NCBI GenBank assembly: GCA_022424905.1
Contig: JAKMGP010000298.1
Coordinates: 1 to 64,000 of the forward strand
Reading direction: 5' to 3'
DNA from: Akkermansiaceae bacterium
GTDB taxonomy: Bacteria > Verrucomicrobiota > Verrucomicrobiia > Verrucomicrobiales > Akkermansiaceae
Length of the DNA stretch: 64,000 nt
In this document: piece after piece, positions 7,296-19,142 of the stretch
Layout of the letters: the number at the start of each line of letters is the position of its first letter
Numbering within the stretch: position 1 is the stretch's first letter
Notes under the pieces: model-generated
Databases searched by the model: none
What the model saw: only the letters and a program-made list of their open reading frames with translations
Told to the model about the DNA's origin: nothing
Made by a program: the position numbers and the translations under genes

Positions 7296-10118
7296 ATGAA
7301 GTTACTGATCACCTTCATTCTTATCACCCATTTCGCTTGGGCCACTACACCAGCGGAACATGCCACGCTCAAGGCCCTCCCCATCCTTTTATCCAAATGC
7401 GCAGCCTGCCACGGCGAGGACCCGGATGATATCGACGGCGAACTTAATCTTCTCACTCGTGAAGGATTCCTCAGAGGAGGCGAATTCATCAAGGACCTCC
7501 TTGTCCCTGGTGATCCCGAGAAATCGTTTCTTATGACCGTCATCAAATGGGAGGACCCTGACTTTGAAATGCCTCCCAAGGAGAACGATCGCCTCACGCT
7601 CAACCAGATCCTTCACATTAAAACCTGGATTGAAAATGGTGCGCCTTGGCCTGATCAAGCGACCCAGAAAAAGATCCTCGCGGACGAAAAAAACAAACGT
7701 GTAACCAGCGAAGGTATCATGATCGAAACTTCCGGTGGCCTCGCGGACGATTGGAACTACCGGCGCTACAAGCCCGAATCTGTCTGGGCATTCCTTCCAA
7801 TCAAAAAACCGATCCCCCCCATCAAAGGAGGGAATCCAATTGACGCCTTTGTTCACGCTAAAATCAAGACCACGAAATACGAACCAGCCCCACGAGCTGA
7901 CCTTCGCACTCTCATTCGTCGTGTTTCCTATGACCTTATCGGCCTCCCACCAACTCCAGCCGAAGTCACTAAATTCAGATCGGCCGCCAACCAGGATTTC
8001 GACAAAGCCTACCTCGCTTTAATTGAACGACTCCTTGCCTCACCTCAACACGGGGAGCGTTGGGCTCAGCACTGGCTTGATGTCACTCGCTACGCCGACA
8101 CCGGAGGGCTCTCTAACGACTACGAACGCTCAAATGCATGGCGCTATCGCGACTACGTCATCCGCGCCTTTAACCAAGATAAACCTTACAACGAGTTCGT
8201 CATGGAGCAAATCGCTGGGGATGAAATGGCCGACCAGTCCCTTCGCAAACGCGTAGGTGATACTGTCAAATATAGAGCTCTTCGCAGAAAAGGTCATTAC
8301 TCGGCGAAAGAAGCCGAACAAATGATCGCTTCTTCCTTCCTTCGTATGGGCCCTTGGGATCCCGCAATGGTAAAAGCACCTGAAGCCCGTCAGCAGTATA
8401 TTGACGATGTCGTCAATGCGGTTGGACAAACTTTCCTTTCCACCACGATGCGCTGCTTCAAGTGTCATGATCACAAATTCGACCCCCTTCCAACCAAAGA
8501 CTACTATCGTATCTATTCCATTTTCGAGGGAACCCAACTCGCCGAACGCTATGTTTCATGGCAGAAGAATGATAACCAGATTGGCTTTGAAGAGGAAAAG
8601 AAACAGGTTGAGGTCCTCCATAATTTTGCTGACTCTGAAGCGAAACGCCTCCAGCAAAAAGCAGAGGGAAAAGCCAAAGAATGGTATGCCAATCACAACT
8701 TGCCCTACAAGAACCTCAAAGACCGAAAAAATGACCCAGTCGACCAAAAACCTCCCCGCCACGTCGGTCTCAACGAAACAGAAAAAGGACAACTAAAAGT
8801 CCGTGAACAAGACGAATGGATCTGGAATCGACGGCGCGAACGATTCCTCCCGATGGTACAGTCGGTCTACAACGGACCAGTTCCAAATTTCCTCAATGCT
8901 CGAAAACTTCGCATGCCCATAAAAGTCGATTCAAAATGGAGGCCCGACTCACATGTTCTCACCGGAGGTTCCCTCGACGCGCCAGGTGAAAAGATTACCC
9001 CAGGCGTTCTTTCCGCTCTAGGTATTCCTGTCAACGGAAGCTCGAAAGACGACCCTTTTGCCACTCCGGAGAGCTTAGATGGGCGCCGCCTCGCACTCGC
9101 TAAATGGATCACTCACCCCAAGAATCCACTCACCGCTCGTTCTATCGTCAATAGGATTTGGCAGTATCATTTTGATAAACCCATTGCCGGCAACCCCAAC
9201 AATTTTGGAATAAAGGGATCGCCTCCTACACACCCAAAACTTATCGACTGGCTCGCTGCTGATTTCGTAGAAAATGGCTGGGGTATCAAACGCCTTCATC
9301 GCCTCATTCTCACCTCAAAAACCTACCAGCAATCAGGACGCCATCCTGAACAAGACAAACTCGCTCAGGAAGACCCCAACAACAATCTCTTCGCTTTCTT
9401 TCCTAACCGGCGGCTCACCGCCGAGGAACTTCGCGACTCAATGCTTCACATCACCGGGGAACTCAACCCACTGGCCGGGGGCCTTCCCATTCGTCCCGAA
9501 ATGAATATGGAGGTCGCCCTGCAACCACGCATGATTCAATTCTCAATCGCCCCAACCTATTTACCAAACAAAACCCCGGAACAACGAAATCGGCGCTCTA
9601 TTTACATTTATCGGATACGTGGGCTCGCCGATCCCTTCCTTGAGACATTTAACCAACCCAACCCAAACGACTCTTGTGAGATTCGGGATTCCGCCTCCGT
9701 CTCCCCACAGGCCTTCACCTTGATGAACAGCGATCTCCTCACAGACCGCTCTATCGCACTAGCTCTTCGCCTGGAAAAGGAGATGGAGACGCTCCCCGAA
9801 CAAATCCAACGGGCTTTCCAGCTCGTCTTCAATCGGAACGCCAGCGAAGAAGAAGAAGCTAAGCTTAATCCCTATGTCAGGGAGATGCGTATCTATCACG
9901 CAGAACACACCCCGAAACCCCGCAAATACCCGACCGAAATCACTCGCTCGCTTGTCGAAGAATTCTCTGGGCAAGCTTTTGATTATCAGGAAATTCTTCC
10001 AGTCTTTAACAACTACGAACGTGACGCACAGGCCTCCAACGTCAGCTCGAAGACACGAGCACTTGCCGACCTCTGCCTCATTCTCTTCAATTCACACGAA
10101 TTCGTACACAGTTACTAA
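7296..10118 (+). CDS. Exported DUF1549/DUF1553 protein with N-terminal planctomycete-type cytochrome c
   Basis: A secreted protein of the PSCyt1-PSCyt2-PSD1 architecture common in Planctomycetota and Verrucomicrobiota. A signal peptide (residues 1-16) leads into a cytochrome domain with a C35-x-x-C38-H39 haem motif and a distal MPP (near EMPPKEND). DUF1549 follows at about 180-410 (YDLIGLPPTPAEV, GERWAQHWLDVTRYADT) and has a second CxxCH (C387-FK-C390-H391, followed by DHKFDP). DUF1553 covers about 590-935 (NPLTARSIVNRIWQYHF, RRLTAEELRDSML). The biochemical role of these proteins is unproven; they often sit beside DUF1501 genes and sulfatases and are thought to act in periplasmic polysaccharide or redox metabolism. 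The next gene is its DUF1501 partner, 39 nt away. Confidence 0.9.
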   Translation: MKLLITFILITHFAWATTPAEHATLKALPILLSKCAACHGEDPDDIDGELNLLTREGFLRGGEFIKDLLVPGDPEKSFLMTVIKWEDPDFEMPPKENDRLTLNQILHIKTWIENGAPWPDQATQKKILADEKNKRVTSEGIMIETSGGLADDWNYRRYKPESVWAFLPIKKPIPPIKGGNPIDAFVHAKIKTTKYEPAPRADLRTLIRRVSYDLIGLPPTPAEVTKFRSAANQDFDKAYLALIERLLASPQHGERWAQHWLDVTRYADTGGLSNDYERSNAWRYRDYVIRAFNQDKPYNEFVMEQIAGDEMADQSLRKRVGDTVKYRALRRKGHYSAKEAEQMIASSFLRMGPWDPAMVKAPEARQQYIDDVVNAVGQTFLSTTMRCFKCHDHKFDPLPTKDYYRIYSIFEGTQLAERYVSWQKNDNQIGFEEEKKQVEVLHNFADSEAKRLQQKAEGKAKEWYANHNLPYKNLKDRKNDPVDQKPPRHVGLNETEKGQLKVREQDEWIWNRRRERFLPMVQSVYNGPVPNFLNARKLRMPIKVDSKWRPDSHVLTGGSLDAPGEKITPGVLSALGIPVNGSSKDDPFATPESLDGRRLALAKWITHPKNPLTARSIVNRIWQYHFDKPIAGNPNNFGIKGSPPTHPKLIDWLAADFVENGWGIKRLHRLILTSKTYQQSGRHPEQDKLAQEDPNNNLFAFFPNRRLTAEELRDSMLHITGELNPLAGGLPIRPEMNMEVALQPRMIQFSIAPTYLPNKTPEQRNRRSIYIYRIRGLADPFLETFNQPNPNDSCEIRDSASVSPQAFTLMNSDLLTDRSIALALRLEKEMETLPEQIQRAFQLVFNRNASEEEEAKLNPYVREMRIYHAEHTPKPRKYPTEITRSLVEEFSGQAFDYQEILPVFNNYERDAQASNVSSKTRALADLCLILFNSHEFVHSY

Positions 10119-10157
10119 GAATGGTATTGACCAATCAATCGAAAGCTCGATCTTCTC

Positions 10158-11576
10158 ATGAAATCCCCCCTCTGTTCCCGCCCCTTGTCCGATGCACATT
10201 CCCGTCGTGAATTTCTCTACGGCCTTGGATCATCAATGGGCTCCGTTGCCTTTTCATCCCTTCTCGCCGAAGAGGTAACTGCCAGCCCCATGGCCCCCAA
10301 GAAGCCCATGACTCCGGCCAAGGCCAAAAATGTCATCATGCTTTTCATGGAAGGAGGACCCGGGCACATGGACACATTCGACCCTAAACCCAAACTTACC
10401 CAGCTCCACAAAACCGAATCTAAAAACGATCGTGGCCTCGCTGCTGGAAACTACCAGTTCTACGTCGGCTCTCCTTTTGAATTCAAAAAAGCCGGACAAT
10501 CCGGAATGGATATGTGTGATCAATGGAAATACATGTCTGATCCCGAAGTGGCTGATGAACTCTGCAACTACCGTGGGTGCCAGGCCGAGTCTCTGAACCA
10601 CCCCGAGGCTCTCTTCCACATGAACACCGGCAGCCGCCTTGGGGCTGACCCTAGCCTTGGCGCCTGGACCACCTATGGCCTTGGATCAGAAAACCAAAAC
10701 CTCCCAGGATACGTCGTCATGACCGAGATGGCCCTGCCGCAAGGTGGTTCAAAAAACTGGTCCAACGGCTTCCTTCCAGCTCACTTTCAGGGAACAGCTC
10801 TCAGACCAAAAGGCTCCCCTCTTTTAAATCTAGAATCACAGCCTTTCAAATCTCGCGCTCACCAACGCGCCGCTTTGGATCAACTTGCCTTTCTTAACGA
10901 TCAACACGCTAAACGACATCCTGAGCACGCCGACCTTACCGCGCGTATGGAATCGTACGAACTCGCCTATCGCATGCAGATGGAAGTTCCCGAAGTTGTC
11001 GACCTTGACGGAGAACCTGAATACATCCGGGAAATGTATGGAATGGACAACAAGGTCACTCATGACTTTGGTCGCCAATGCCTCATGGCTCGGCGGCTCG
11101 TCGAGAAAGGCACACGCTTTGTGCAAATCTTTGCGGGTGGTTGGGACAGCCACGACTACCTTGAACGCGGTCATTCTTCGAGAATTTCCGCTGTCGACAA
11201 ACCATGGGCCGCGCTCATTAAAGATTTAAAGCAACGGGGCATGCTCGACGATACTCTCGTCATTTGGAATGGCGAATTTGGCCGAACCCCCGACAATAAT
11301 ATGCGAGGGGGCGTCTACTCTATTGGCCGCGGCCACAACGCCGACGCCATGACTATCATGATGGCTGGTGGAGGTGTAAAAAAAGGTGCCATCGTTGGAG
11401 CAACAGATGAGATCGGAGCCCGAGCCGTCGAACTGGCCCGCCCCATTCGGGACTTTCATGTCACTCTCCTTCACCTTCTTGGGCTAGACGACAACAAACT
11501 CACCTATTTCCATGCCGGCCGCTATAAACAGCTCTCCCAATTCGGCGGAACTATCATTCAGGAGTTGATTAGCTAA
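10158..11576 (+). CDS. Tat-exported DUF1501 protein
   Basis: 472 aa. A twin-arginine-type N-terminus (SRREFLYGLGSSMG, then a hydrophobic Ala/Ser stretch) suggests export folded through Tat. The DUF1501 core begins at VIMLFMEGGPGHMDTFDPKP and continues with TYGLGSENQNLPGYV, WDSHDYLERGH, LKQRGMLDDTLVIWNGEFGRTP and GRGHN. The metal-ligand-like Asp/His pattern resembles the alkaline phosphatase/sulfatase superfamily, to which DUF1501 is distantly related. It is paired with the preceding DUF1549/1553 gene, as is usual for these families. Substrate unknown. Confidence 0.88.
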   Translation: MKSPLCSRPLSDAHSRREFLYGLGSSMGSVAFSSLLAEEVTASPMAPKKPMTPAKAKNVIMLFMEGGPGHMDTFDPKPKLTQLHKTESKNDRGLAAGNYQFYVGSPFEFKKAGQSGMDMCDQWKYMSDPEVADELCNYRGCQAESLNHPEALFHMNTGSRLGADPSLGAWTTYGLGSENQNLPGYVVMTEMALPQGGSKNWSNGFLPAHFQGTALRPKGSPLLNLESQPFKSRAHQRAALDQLAFLNDQHAKRHPEHADLTARMESYELAYRMQMEVPEVVDLDGEPEYIREMYGMDNKVTHDFGRQCLMARRLVEKGTRFVQIFAGGWDSHDYLERGHSSRISAVDKPWAALIKDLKQRGMLDDTLVIWNGEFGRTPDNNMRGGVYSIGRGHNADAMTIMMAGGGVKKGAIVGATDEIGARAVELARPIRDFHVTLLHLLGLDDNKLTYFHAGRYKQLSQFGGTIIQELIS

Positions 11577-11736
11577 ATTCGTAAAAAAAATCAGGGATTG
11601 AGCCCCATCCCTTAGCCTTTGTCTAATCGACAAACTGTTAAAGCCATGGAATCGGGAAAATCCACTCCTTACCACTTGTCATTTCGCGGTTGAGCCATAG
11701 CCTATTCACAGCGCCCGCCGGGTGCTTCAGTGAACC

Positions 11737-12453
11737 ATGAGTGCTCCTTCCTGCTCCCTGTGTGCCTTCGTAAAATCCTCCATCGGCCGCAAAATCATCG
11801 TGGCGGTTACCGGACTTGCCCTCGTTTTATTTCTGGCCGGTCACCTCACCGGCAATTTGCTTATTTTTGCGGGGAGAGACGCCTTCAATGACTATGCTCA
11901 ATTTCTCCACGAAGTTTTCCATGGCGCGGGAGTGTGGATTGCACGAGTTGGACTGCTAGCCTGCTTTACCGCTCATCTTTGGTTCACGATTCTTCTCACG
12001 AAGGAAAATAAATCCGCCCGCAAAAAATACTCTCATCAGGCGACCGTCCAAGCTCCCAGGTCATCGCTGATCATGATCTGGAGTGGTTTGACGATCTTAG
12101 CCTTCATTATTTTTCACCTCCTTCACTTCACCGTTAAGGCTGGCACAGACTACGCTTCATTGATGCAGGTCATGCCAGATGGATCCGAGCGACACGACGC
12201 CTGGAAAATGGTCATCGTTGGTTTTAGTAATCCTTTCGTTGTGATTTTCTATGTGATTGCCATGACCTTACTGTGCTCGCACCTGGGCCACGGGGTCGCC
12301 TCGATCTTCCAAACTCTTGGTCTACGCACCAAGAAAACCGCGGGACCGATCACCCTACTTTCCAAGGCTTACGCCGTCGTAATCTACCTTGGCTTCATCT
12401 CCATTCCTCTCGCCATCCTTCTTTTCGGCTTCGGCTGTGAAGCTTGTAACTAA
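11737..12453 (+). CDS. sdhC: Succinate dehydrogenase cytochrome b558 subunit
   Basis: The membrane anchor of complex II, of the single-subunit di-haem b558 type (as in Bacillus and Bacteroidota) rather than separate SdhC and SdhD. The 238 aa carry five hydrophobic segments with membrane-embedded histidines (LAGHLTGNLL, FTAHLWFT, FHLLHFTVKAG, CSHLGHGVASIFQ), candidate haem and quinone-site ligands. First gene of sdhCAB; sdhA follows 21 nt later. In organisms with this type the reaction usually passes electrons to menaquinone; that is inference here. Confidence 0.93.
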   Translation: MSAPSCSLCAFVKSSIGRKIIVAVTGLALVLFLAGHLTGNLLIFAGRDAFNDYAQFLHEVFHGAGVWIARVGLLACFTAHLWFTILLTKENKSARKKYSHQATVQAPRSSLIMIWSGLTILAFIIFHLLHFTVKAGTDYASLMQVMPDGSERHDAWKMVIVGFSNPFVVIFYVIAMTLLCSHLGHGVASIFQTLGLRTKKTAGPITLLSKAYAVVIYLGFISIPLAILLFGFGCEACN

Positions 12454-12474
12454 CCACGACCAACTGTTTCACCC

Positions 12475-14445
<1,971 letters not shown>

Positions 14446-14448
14446 ATC

Positions 14449-15210
14449 ATGCCACTCCTTAACCTCACTCTGAAAGTCTGGCGTCAGGAAAACGCCAAAT
14501 CCGAAGGCCGCATTGAGACCTACGAAGCCAAAGAGATCCCCACTTCGGCTTCGTTCCTCGAAATGATCGACATTGTTAACGAACGCCTCATCCAAGATGG
14601 AGAGGAACCTATCCACTTCGACCACGACTGCCGCGAAGGAATTTGTGGCATGTGCTCCATGACGATCAATGGCGTTCCCCATTCCAAGGAGCGCGGCATC
14701 ACGACTTGCCAGCTTCACATGCGAAAGTTTAAAGATGGTGAAACCATCTGTATCGAGCCGTTCCGCGCGAATGCCTTCCCCGTTGTAAAGGATCTGGTGA
14801 CTAACCGGAGCGCTTTCGACCGCATCATTGCTTCCGGTGGTTACATCAGCGTTCGGACTGGCTCAGCGCCAGATGCGCACGCTATTCAGATTCCTAAGGC
14901 TGATGCTGATGCGGCCTTTGATGCAGCAGCCTGCATCGGCTGCGGAGCATGTGTCGCCGCTTGTAAAAACGCCTCAGCTATGCTCTTCGTTTCTGCAAAG
15001 GCCTCGCACCTCAACCATCTCCCGCAGGGCCAGTCTGAGAAGGATCAACGCGTTCTCGGTATGGTTCACCAAATGGACAAGGAAGGATTTGGAAATTGCA
15101 CGAACCAATTCGAGTGCGAGGCGGTTTGTCCAAAGGAGATCAGCGCCAGTCACATCGCAAAGCTGAACCGCGACTACTTAGCCGCCAGCGCTCGCGACTC
15201 AGTATCATAG
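14449..15210 (+). CDS. sdhB: Succinate dehydrogenase iron-sulfur subunit
   Basis: Carries electrons from SdhA to the quinone site in SdhC. The N-terminal [2Fe-2S] ferredoxin motif reads CREGICGMC, completed by the downstream Cys in TTCQLHM. The C-terminal half has [11 protein letters not shown] ([4Fe-4S]) and [15 protein letters not shown] ([3Fe-4S]). The 253 aa are typical of the b558-type complex. Translation is probably coupled to sdhA (3-nt gap). A terminator at 15252-15279 closes the operon. Confidence 0.96.
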   Translation: MPLLNLTLKVWRQENAKSEGRIETYEAKEIPTSASFLEMIDIVNERLIQDGEEPIHFDHDCREGICGMCSMTINGVPHSKERGITTCQLHMRKFKDGETICIEPFRANAFPVVKDLVTNRSAFDRIIASGGYISVRTGSAPDAHAIQIPKADADAAFDAAACIGCGACVAACKNASAMLFVSAKASHLNHLPQGQSEKDQRVLGMVHQMDKEGFGNCTNQFECEAVCPKEISASHIAKLNRDYLAASARDSVS

Positions 15211-15251
15211 AAAGCTATTGGTATCTCATCCCTTACCAGACCTCAGAAATT

Positions 15252-15279
15252 AACCGGACCTCCGCGAGGCCCGGTTTTT
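15252..15279 (+). terminator. Rho-independent terminator of sdhCAB
   Basis: AACCGGACCTC (15252-15262) pairs with GAGGCCCGGTT (15266-15276) with one A-C mismatch and a 3-nt loop, followed by T residues. It lies 42 nt after the sdhB stop. Confidence 0.85.
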
Positions 15280-15455
15280 CTACCCCTAGATTTATCCCTC
15301 AAAAAACGATAATTTCTCTCCATCTCTCCCTTTTACACTGTTCGAATATTCGTCAAAGTGGTTTCAGGAGATCGAACGATTTTAATTTCAAAACATACCT
15401 TCACTGAAATGCCTTTCACTCTTGGCTTTTTGAAAAAACGAAGCACGGTTTGCTC

Positions 15456-18400
15456 ATGCTTCTAACGACATGGTCTGCCCCTTCATGGATCCTTTCTCTT
15501 GGACTCCGCATAAACGCAGCCTCAATTATTATAACCTCTCTGCTTACAGGAGGTGTGTCGAACGGTATGGATCAAATCCAACTCCAATCCACCGCAATCA
15601 TTACACCTGATTCTAAGAAACTGGTCTTCGCTTGGGCTGGTGATATTTGGACCAGCTCACTACGGGGGGGCGAAGCGATCCGGCTCACCTACCATCCCGC
15701 GCCCGACGACACACCGAAGGTCTCTAGGGACGGAAAGTTTGTCTTTTTTAACTCCGATCGAACCGGCTCAGAACAAGTCTTCAGAATCCCCATTCAAGGC
15801 GGGACCCCAGAGCAAATCACCTTCCACTCGGAAGGAAGCTCCCTAGAGGATCTCCACCCAACCAAACCGGTAATTCTTGTCCGCGGATACCGCGATCACA
15901 GCGGTCGAAGACCTTATCGCCTTATCGAAAAAAACCTCAATCCAAACAAGGACGAAGAGATCATCTTTGATGCAAATGCTAGATATGGCCGCTATTCCCC
16001 TGACGGGAAAAAACTCCTCATCGTTCGCGATGGTGCACCCACCTACCGAAAGGGATACGAGGGAGCGCAAGCTTCTCGACTTTGGCTTTACGATCTAACA
16101 AAGAAAACCTTCACCGAACCAGTCAAAGACAAGACTGGCTGCCGCTACCCAATCTGGGCTCCGGACGGAAAATCCTTTTACTATGTTACCAGCCGCTCCG
16201 GTGCACATAATATTTGGCACCACCAGTTTGACAAAGAAGGTGATCGTCAAATCACGCAGTATCCGGACGACAGTGTCTTGGCCCCAGCCATCTCAGCTGA
16301 TGGAAAAACCATCGTTTATCGCCACCTTCTCGATCTCCACACAATCTCAACCCAAGGAAAAGCCAACCCACAGAAAATCAATCTTTATCACCGCACAACT
16401 CTTGAACATCCCAAGAGCGAGACCCTCACTTTTCGCACCACTCGTGACGCAACAGTCACCCCGACCGGTCTTGAATGGGCCTTTGAAGCAGGTGGTGAAA
16501 TTTGGGCTATGGACACCGTGCTCAAGGAACCCCATCAATTGACTAATTCTCCCGCTCTTGAATCTGACATCTACTTCGCCAAAAACGGAAAGTACATCTA
16601 CTATAAGAAAGACAATGGCGTCATCATCAACTACTGGCGCATGTCTAAAACCAACTCTAAAGAGTTCTGGTGGAATGCCGAATCGTTCGAGCATGAACCC
16701 ATTACAAAGGGGGCCAAACCAAAATCTAGCTTCTCACTAAGCCCCAACGAAGAACAGATCGCTTACGTAGAATACCCAGGGACCCTTTTCCTTGCAAAGC
16801 CCGATGGCTCGGAGGCCCGAAAGCTCATCGAGGGGTGGGACTCTCCTTCCTACGTCTGGTCACCCGATAGCAAACATATCGCATACGCTGTCGAAGATTA
16901 TAACTACAATAGTGATATCTACATTATCGCTACCGATGGTGAAAGCGAGCCAATCAACGTCTCGCGACATCCTGACAGTGACTACTCACCTGTCTGGTCT
17001 CCGGATGGCAAGATCTTAGCCTTTGCCGGTCGCCGCCATTCCACCCAAACTGATTTGTTCTTCGTTCACCTGAGGCGTGAAACTCACTTTCGCAGCGATC
17101 GCGACGCAAAGATCGAATCGGCCCGTCGGGCCATGTCAAAAGATCCTCAATATAAAGAGGAAAAGAAGGAAGAAACTACGGAAGCCGAAACGAAAAAGCC
17201 CCAAAAAGAAGATGAGGAAAAGATAGATCCTATCGATTTTGAGGATTTACACAAGAGGATCCAACGGATTCCCCTCAACGGAATGAGCCTCTCCCGGCTT
17301 CATTGGATGCCTGATTCCAAAAACCTCACCTTCCAGAGTGGCGGCAGTATTCACCGCGTTGAAGCGAAAGCCGGCGCCAAGCCCGTAGTTATGGCAAAAG
17401 CAAGCGGACCAATCATCCGCTACCGCGACAACGACAAAATCTATTTAGTCGCCAATGGAGTTCCGTCCTTCTTCACCAAAGGTCGTCTTTCCAGCTACTC
17501 TTTCACCATTCCAATGGATCGAGACCGAGCGCAATACCAGCGGATGGGCTTCAAAATAGCGTGGCGGATTTTGCGGGATCGTTTCTATGATGAAAGCCTC
17601 AATAATCGAGACTGGGATAAGATCAGAACAAAATACGAACTGGCGGCCGCAAACGCGCCGACTGCAAACGAATACGCTCGTGTCATGGCTCTTCTCTTAG
17701 GCGAACTCAATGCCTCACACATGGGTTTCTATCCCAACGATTTCCCAAAACAATGGAAGTTCGACGAAGCATGGCGCAGTTTCACCCCGCACCTTGGCGT
17801 TCGCCTCGACAAAAAAAATCAAGTAATCTTCGTGCACCCCAACGGTCCAGCTGACCGACCGGGCAGCCGACTCCACATCGGTGAACGGATCTTAAAAGTT
17901 GATGACCAAGCAATCCGTTCTGATGTTTCACTGACCCGGGCTCTCAACGGAAGACTTGATCGTGACATTCACCTAAGTGTCAAAGGAGAGAATGATGAAG
18001 CACCACGTGAGGTAATCATCCGCCCAATTAGCTACTCCCAAGCCCGGGCCCTTGCCCAATCGGCCCACCTTGACGAACGAAATACCCGCGTGAAAAATGC
18101 CTCAAAGAATAAACTTGGCTACCTTCACGTTGCTCGCATGATGTGGGATGAATTTGAGAAATTTGAACACCATATTTACGAAAGAGGGGCAGGAAAAAAC
18201 GGCCTTATTATCGATGTTCGCGATAACGGAGGCGGCTTTACCTGTGATCACCTGCTCACCGTATTAACCCAACCCCTGCACGCTTATACCGTGGGCCGCA
18301 ACGGCGCGATCGGCTACCCGCAAGATCGCCACGTTTACGCAAGCTGGAACAAGCCTATCGTTGTCATTTGCAATCAGAATTCTTTTTCAAATGCCGAAAT

Positions 18401-18719
18401 CTTTTCCCACGCCATCAAGACTGTCGACCGGGGAAAAATCGTCGGAATCCCGACCGCTGGAGGCGTCATCTCTACTGGCTCTGCGACGATTCTCGAACTC
18501 GGTCGTATGCGTCTACCAGGCCGTGGCTGGTTCCTCCCTCATAATGGCGAAGACATGGAGCTCTACGGCGCAGTTCCCCATTTCATTGTCGACGTGACAC
18601 CGGGAGACCTGAGCTCGGGCAGGGACCCTCAGTTAGACAAAGCCATTGAAGTTCTAAAAAAAGAAGTCAAAGAGAGCAGCCTAAAATTGGCTCCACCAGT
18701 TTACCGGTCCAATCGTTAA
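15456..18719 (+). CDS. Tricorn-like protease (beta-propeller, PDZ, S41 peptidase)
   Basis: A large peptidase of the tricorn/C-terminal-processing family. Residues 40-560 are PD40-type propeller blades (AWAGDIWTSSLRGG, ISADGKTIVYR, WSPDGKILAFAGRR). A Lys/Glu-rich linker follows near 570-600, then a PDZ-like segment around 800 (IFVHPNGPADRPGSRLHIGERIL) and the S41 domain to the end. The putative nucleophile Ser is in NQNSFSNAE, at about 980 counted from TTG 15450, followed by GIPTAGGVISTGS. The start is uncertain. ATG 15456 (or TTG 15450) gives a hydrophobic signal-like N-terminus. ATG 15567, with a perfect AGGAGGTG 11 nt upstream, would give a cytoplasmic protein starting at the propeller. Convergent with the next gene, with 3 nt between stops. 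Confidence 0.88.
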   Translation: MLLTTWSAPSWILSLGLRINAASIIITSLLTGGVSNGMDQIQLQSTAIITPDSKKLVFAWAGDIWTSSLRGGEAIRLTYHPAPDDTPKVSRDGKFVFFNSDRTGSEQVFRIPIQGGTPEQITFHSEGSSLEDLHPTKPVILVRGYRDHSGRRPYRLIEKNLNPNKDEEIIFDANARYGRYSPDGKKLLIVRDGAPTYRKGYEGAQASRLWLYDLTKKTFTEPVKDKTGCRYPIWAPDGKSFYYVTSRSGAHNIWHHQFDKEGDRQITQYPDDSVLAPAISADGKTIVYRHLLDLHTISTQGKANPQKINLYHRTTLEHPKSETLTFRTTRDATVTPTGLEWAFEAGGEIWAMDTVLKEPHQLTNSPALESDIYFAKNGKYIYYKKDNGVIINYWRMSKTNSKEFWWNAESFEHEPITKGAKPKSSFSLSPNEEQIAYVEYPGTLFLAKPDGSEARKLIEGWDSPSYVWSPDSKHIAYAVEDYNYNSDIYIIATDGESEPINVSRHPDSDYSPVWSPDGKILAFAGRRHSTQTDLFFVHLRRETHFRSDRDAKIESARRAMSKDPQYKEEKKEETTEAETKKPQKEDEEKIDPIDFEDLHKRIQRIPLNGMSLSRLHWMPDSKNLTFQSGGSIHRVEAKAGAKPVVMAKASGPIIRYRDNDKIYLVANGVPSFFTKGRLSSYSFTIPMDRDRAQYQRMGFKIAWRILRDRFYDESLNNRDWDKIRTKYELAAANAPTANEYARVMALLLGELNASHMGFYPNDFPKQWKFDEAWRSFTPHLGVRLDKKNQVIFVHPNGPADRPGSRLHIGERILKVDDQAIRSDVSLTRALNGRLDRDIHLSVKGENDEAPREVIIRPISYSQARALAQSAHLDERNTRVKNASKNKLGYLHVARMMWDEFEKFEHHIYERGAGKNGLIIDVRDNGGGFTCDHLLTVLTQPLHAYTVGRNGAIGYPQDRHVYASWNKPIVVICNQNSFSNAEIFSHAIKTVDRGKIVGIPTAGGVISTGSATILELGRMRLPGRGWFLPHNGEDMELYGAVPHFIVDVTPGDLSSGRDPQLDKAIEVLKKEVKESSLKLAPPVYRSNR
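15548..15555 (+). promoter_or_regulatory. Perfect Shine-Dalgarno AGGAGGTG inside the annotated N-terminus of the tricorn-like gene
   Basis: The strongest Shine-Dalgarno match I see in the window lies 11 nt before an in-frame ATG at 15567, residue 38 of the 15456 start. It may mark the real or a second start. It may also be chance, given that few genes here use such a motif. Confidence 0.4.
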
Positions 18720-18722
18720 GCA

Positions 18723-19136
18723 CTATTGGGAAACGGGCCGCAGAAAATCCATTGCCGGGATATTTCTGAGAAGCGTGAATGCGATCAACATCGCTAGAAT
18801 CCACCAAAGGAACCAAAGTCGGAATCGAAAAACTCGCAATGTTTTAACCTCTGGAAATTTTTCTCTCACCACCGACGCCACAACCCAGAATCCACTCAAG
18901 CCAAGGCTGCTTACAAAGAGGACATTATTTCTCATCGCTCCAAACCAATCTCCATTGCTGAGAGCGAGCGCCGACCTCGTCGCACCACAACCAGGGCAAA
19001 AGAGTCCGGTCTTTTCATGAAACAGGCAACTGGGCATTCTTTCACTCAGCCAGGGAGCCATCGCCAAAAGCACGATTGAAAGTGGGATCAATAATACCAA
19101 GCACGGCCACTTTCCTTTAACCTCCGGAGGACTCAT
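18723..19136 (-). CDS. DUF2752 membrane protein
   Basis: 137 aa with three hydrophobic segments and the DUF2752 hallmark FCPGCGATRSALALSNGDWFGAMRNN. Function unknown in all organisms known to me. Last gene of a minus-strand run fabI - GYF/DUF4190 - DUF2752, starting 6 nt after the preceding stop. DUF2752 proteins are often next to small DUF4190-type membrane proteins, as here. Confidence 0.85.
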   Translation of the reverse strand: MSPPEVKGKWPCLVLLIPLSIVLLAMAPWLSERMPSCLFHEKTGLFCPGCGATRSALALSNGDWFGAMRNNVLFVSSLGLSGFWVVASVVREKFPEVKTLRVFRFRLWFLWWILAMLIAFTLLRNIPAMDFLRPVSQ

Positions 19137-19142
19137 CCAGCG

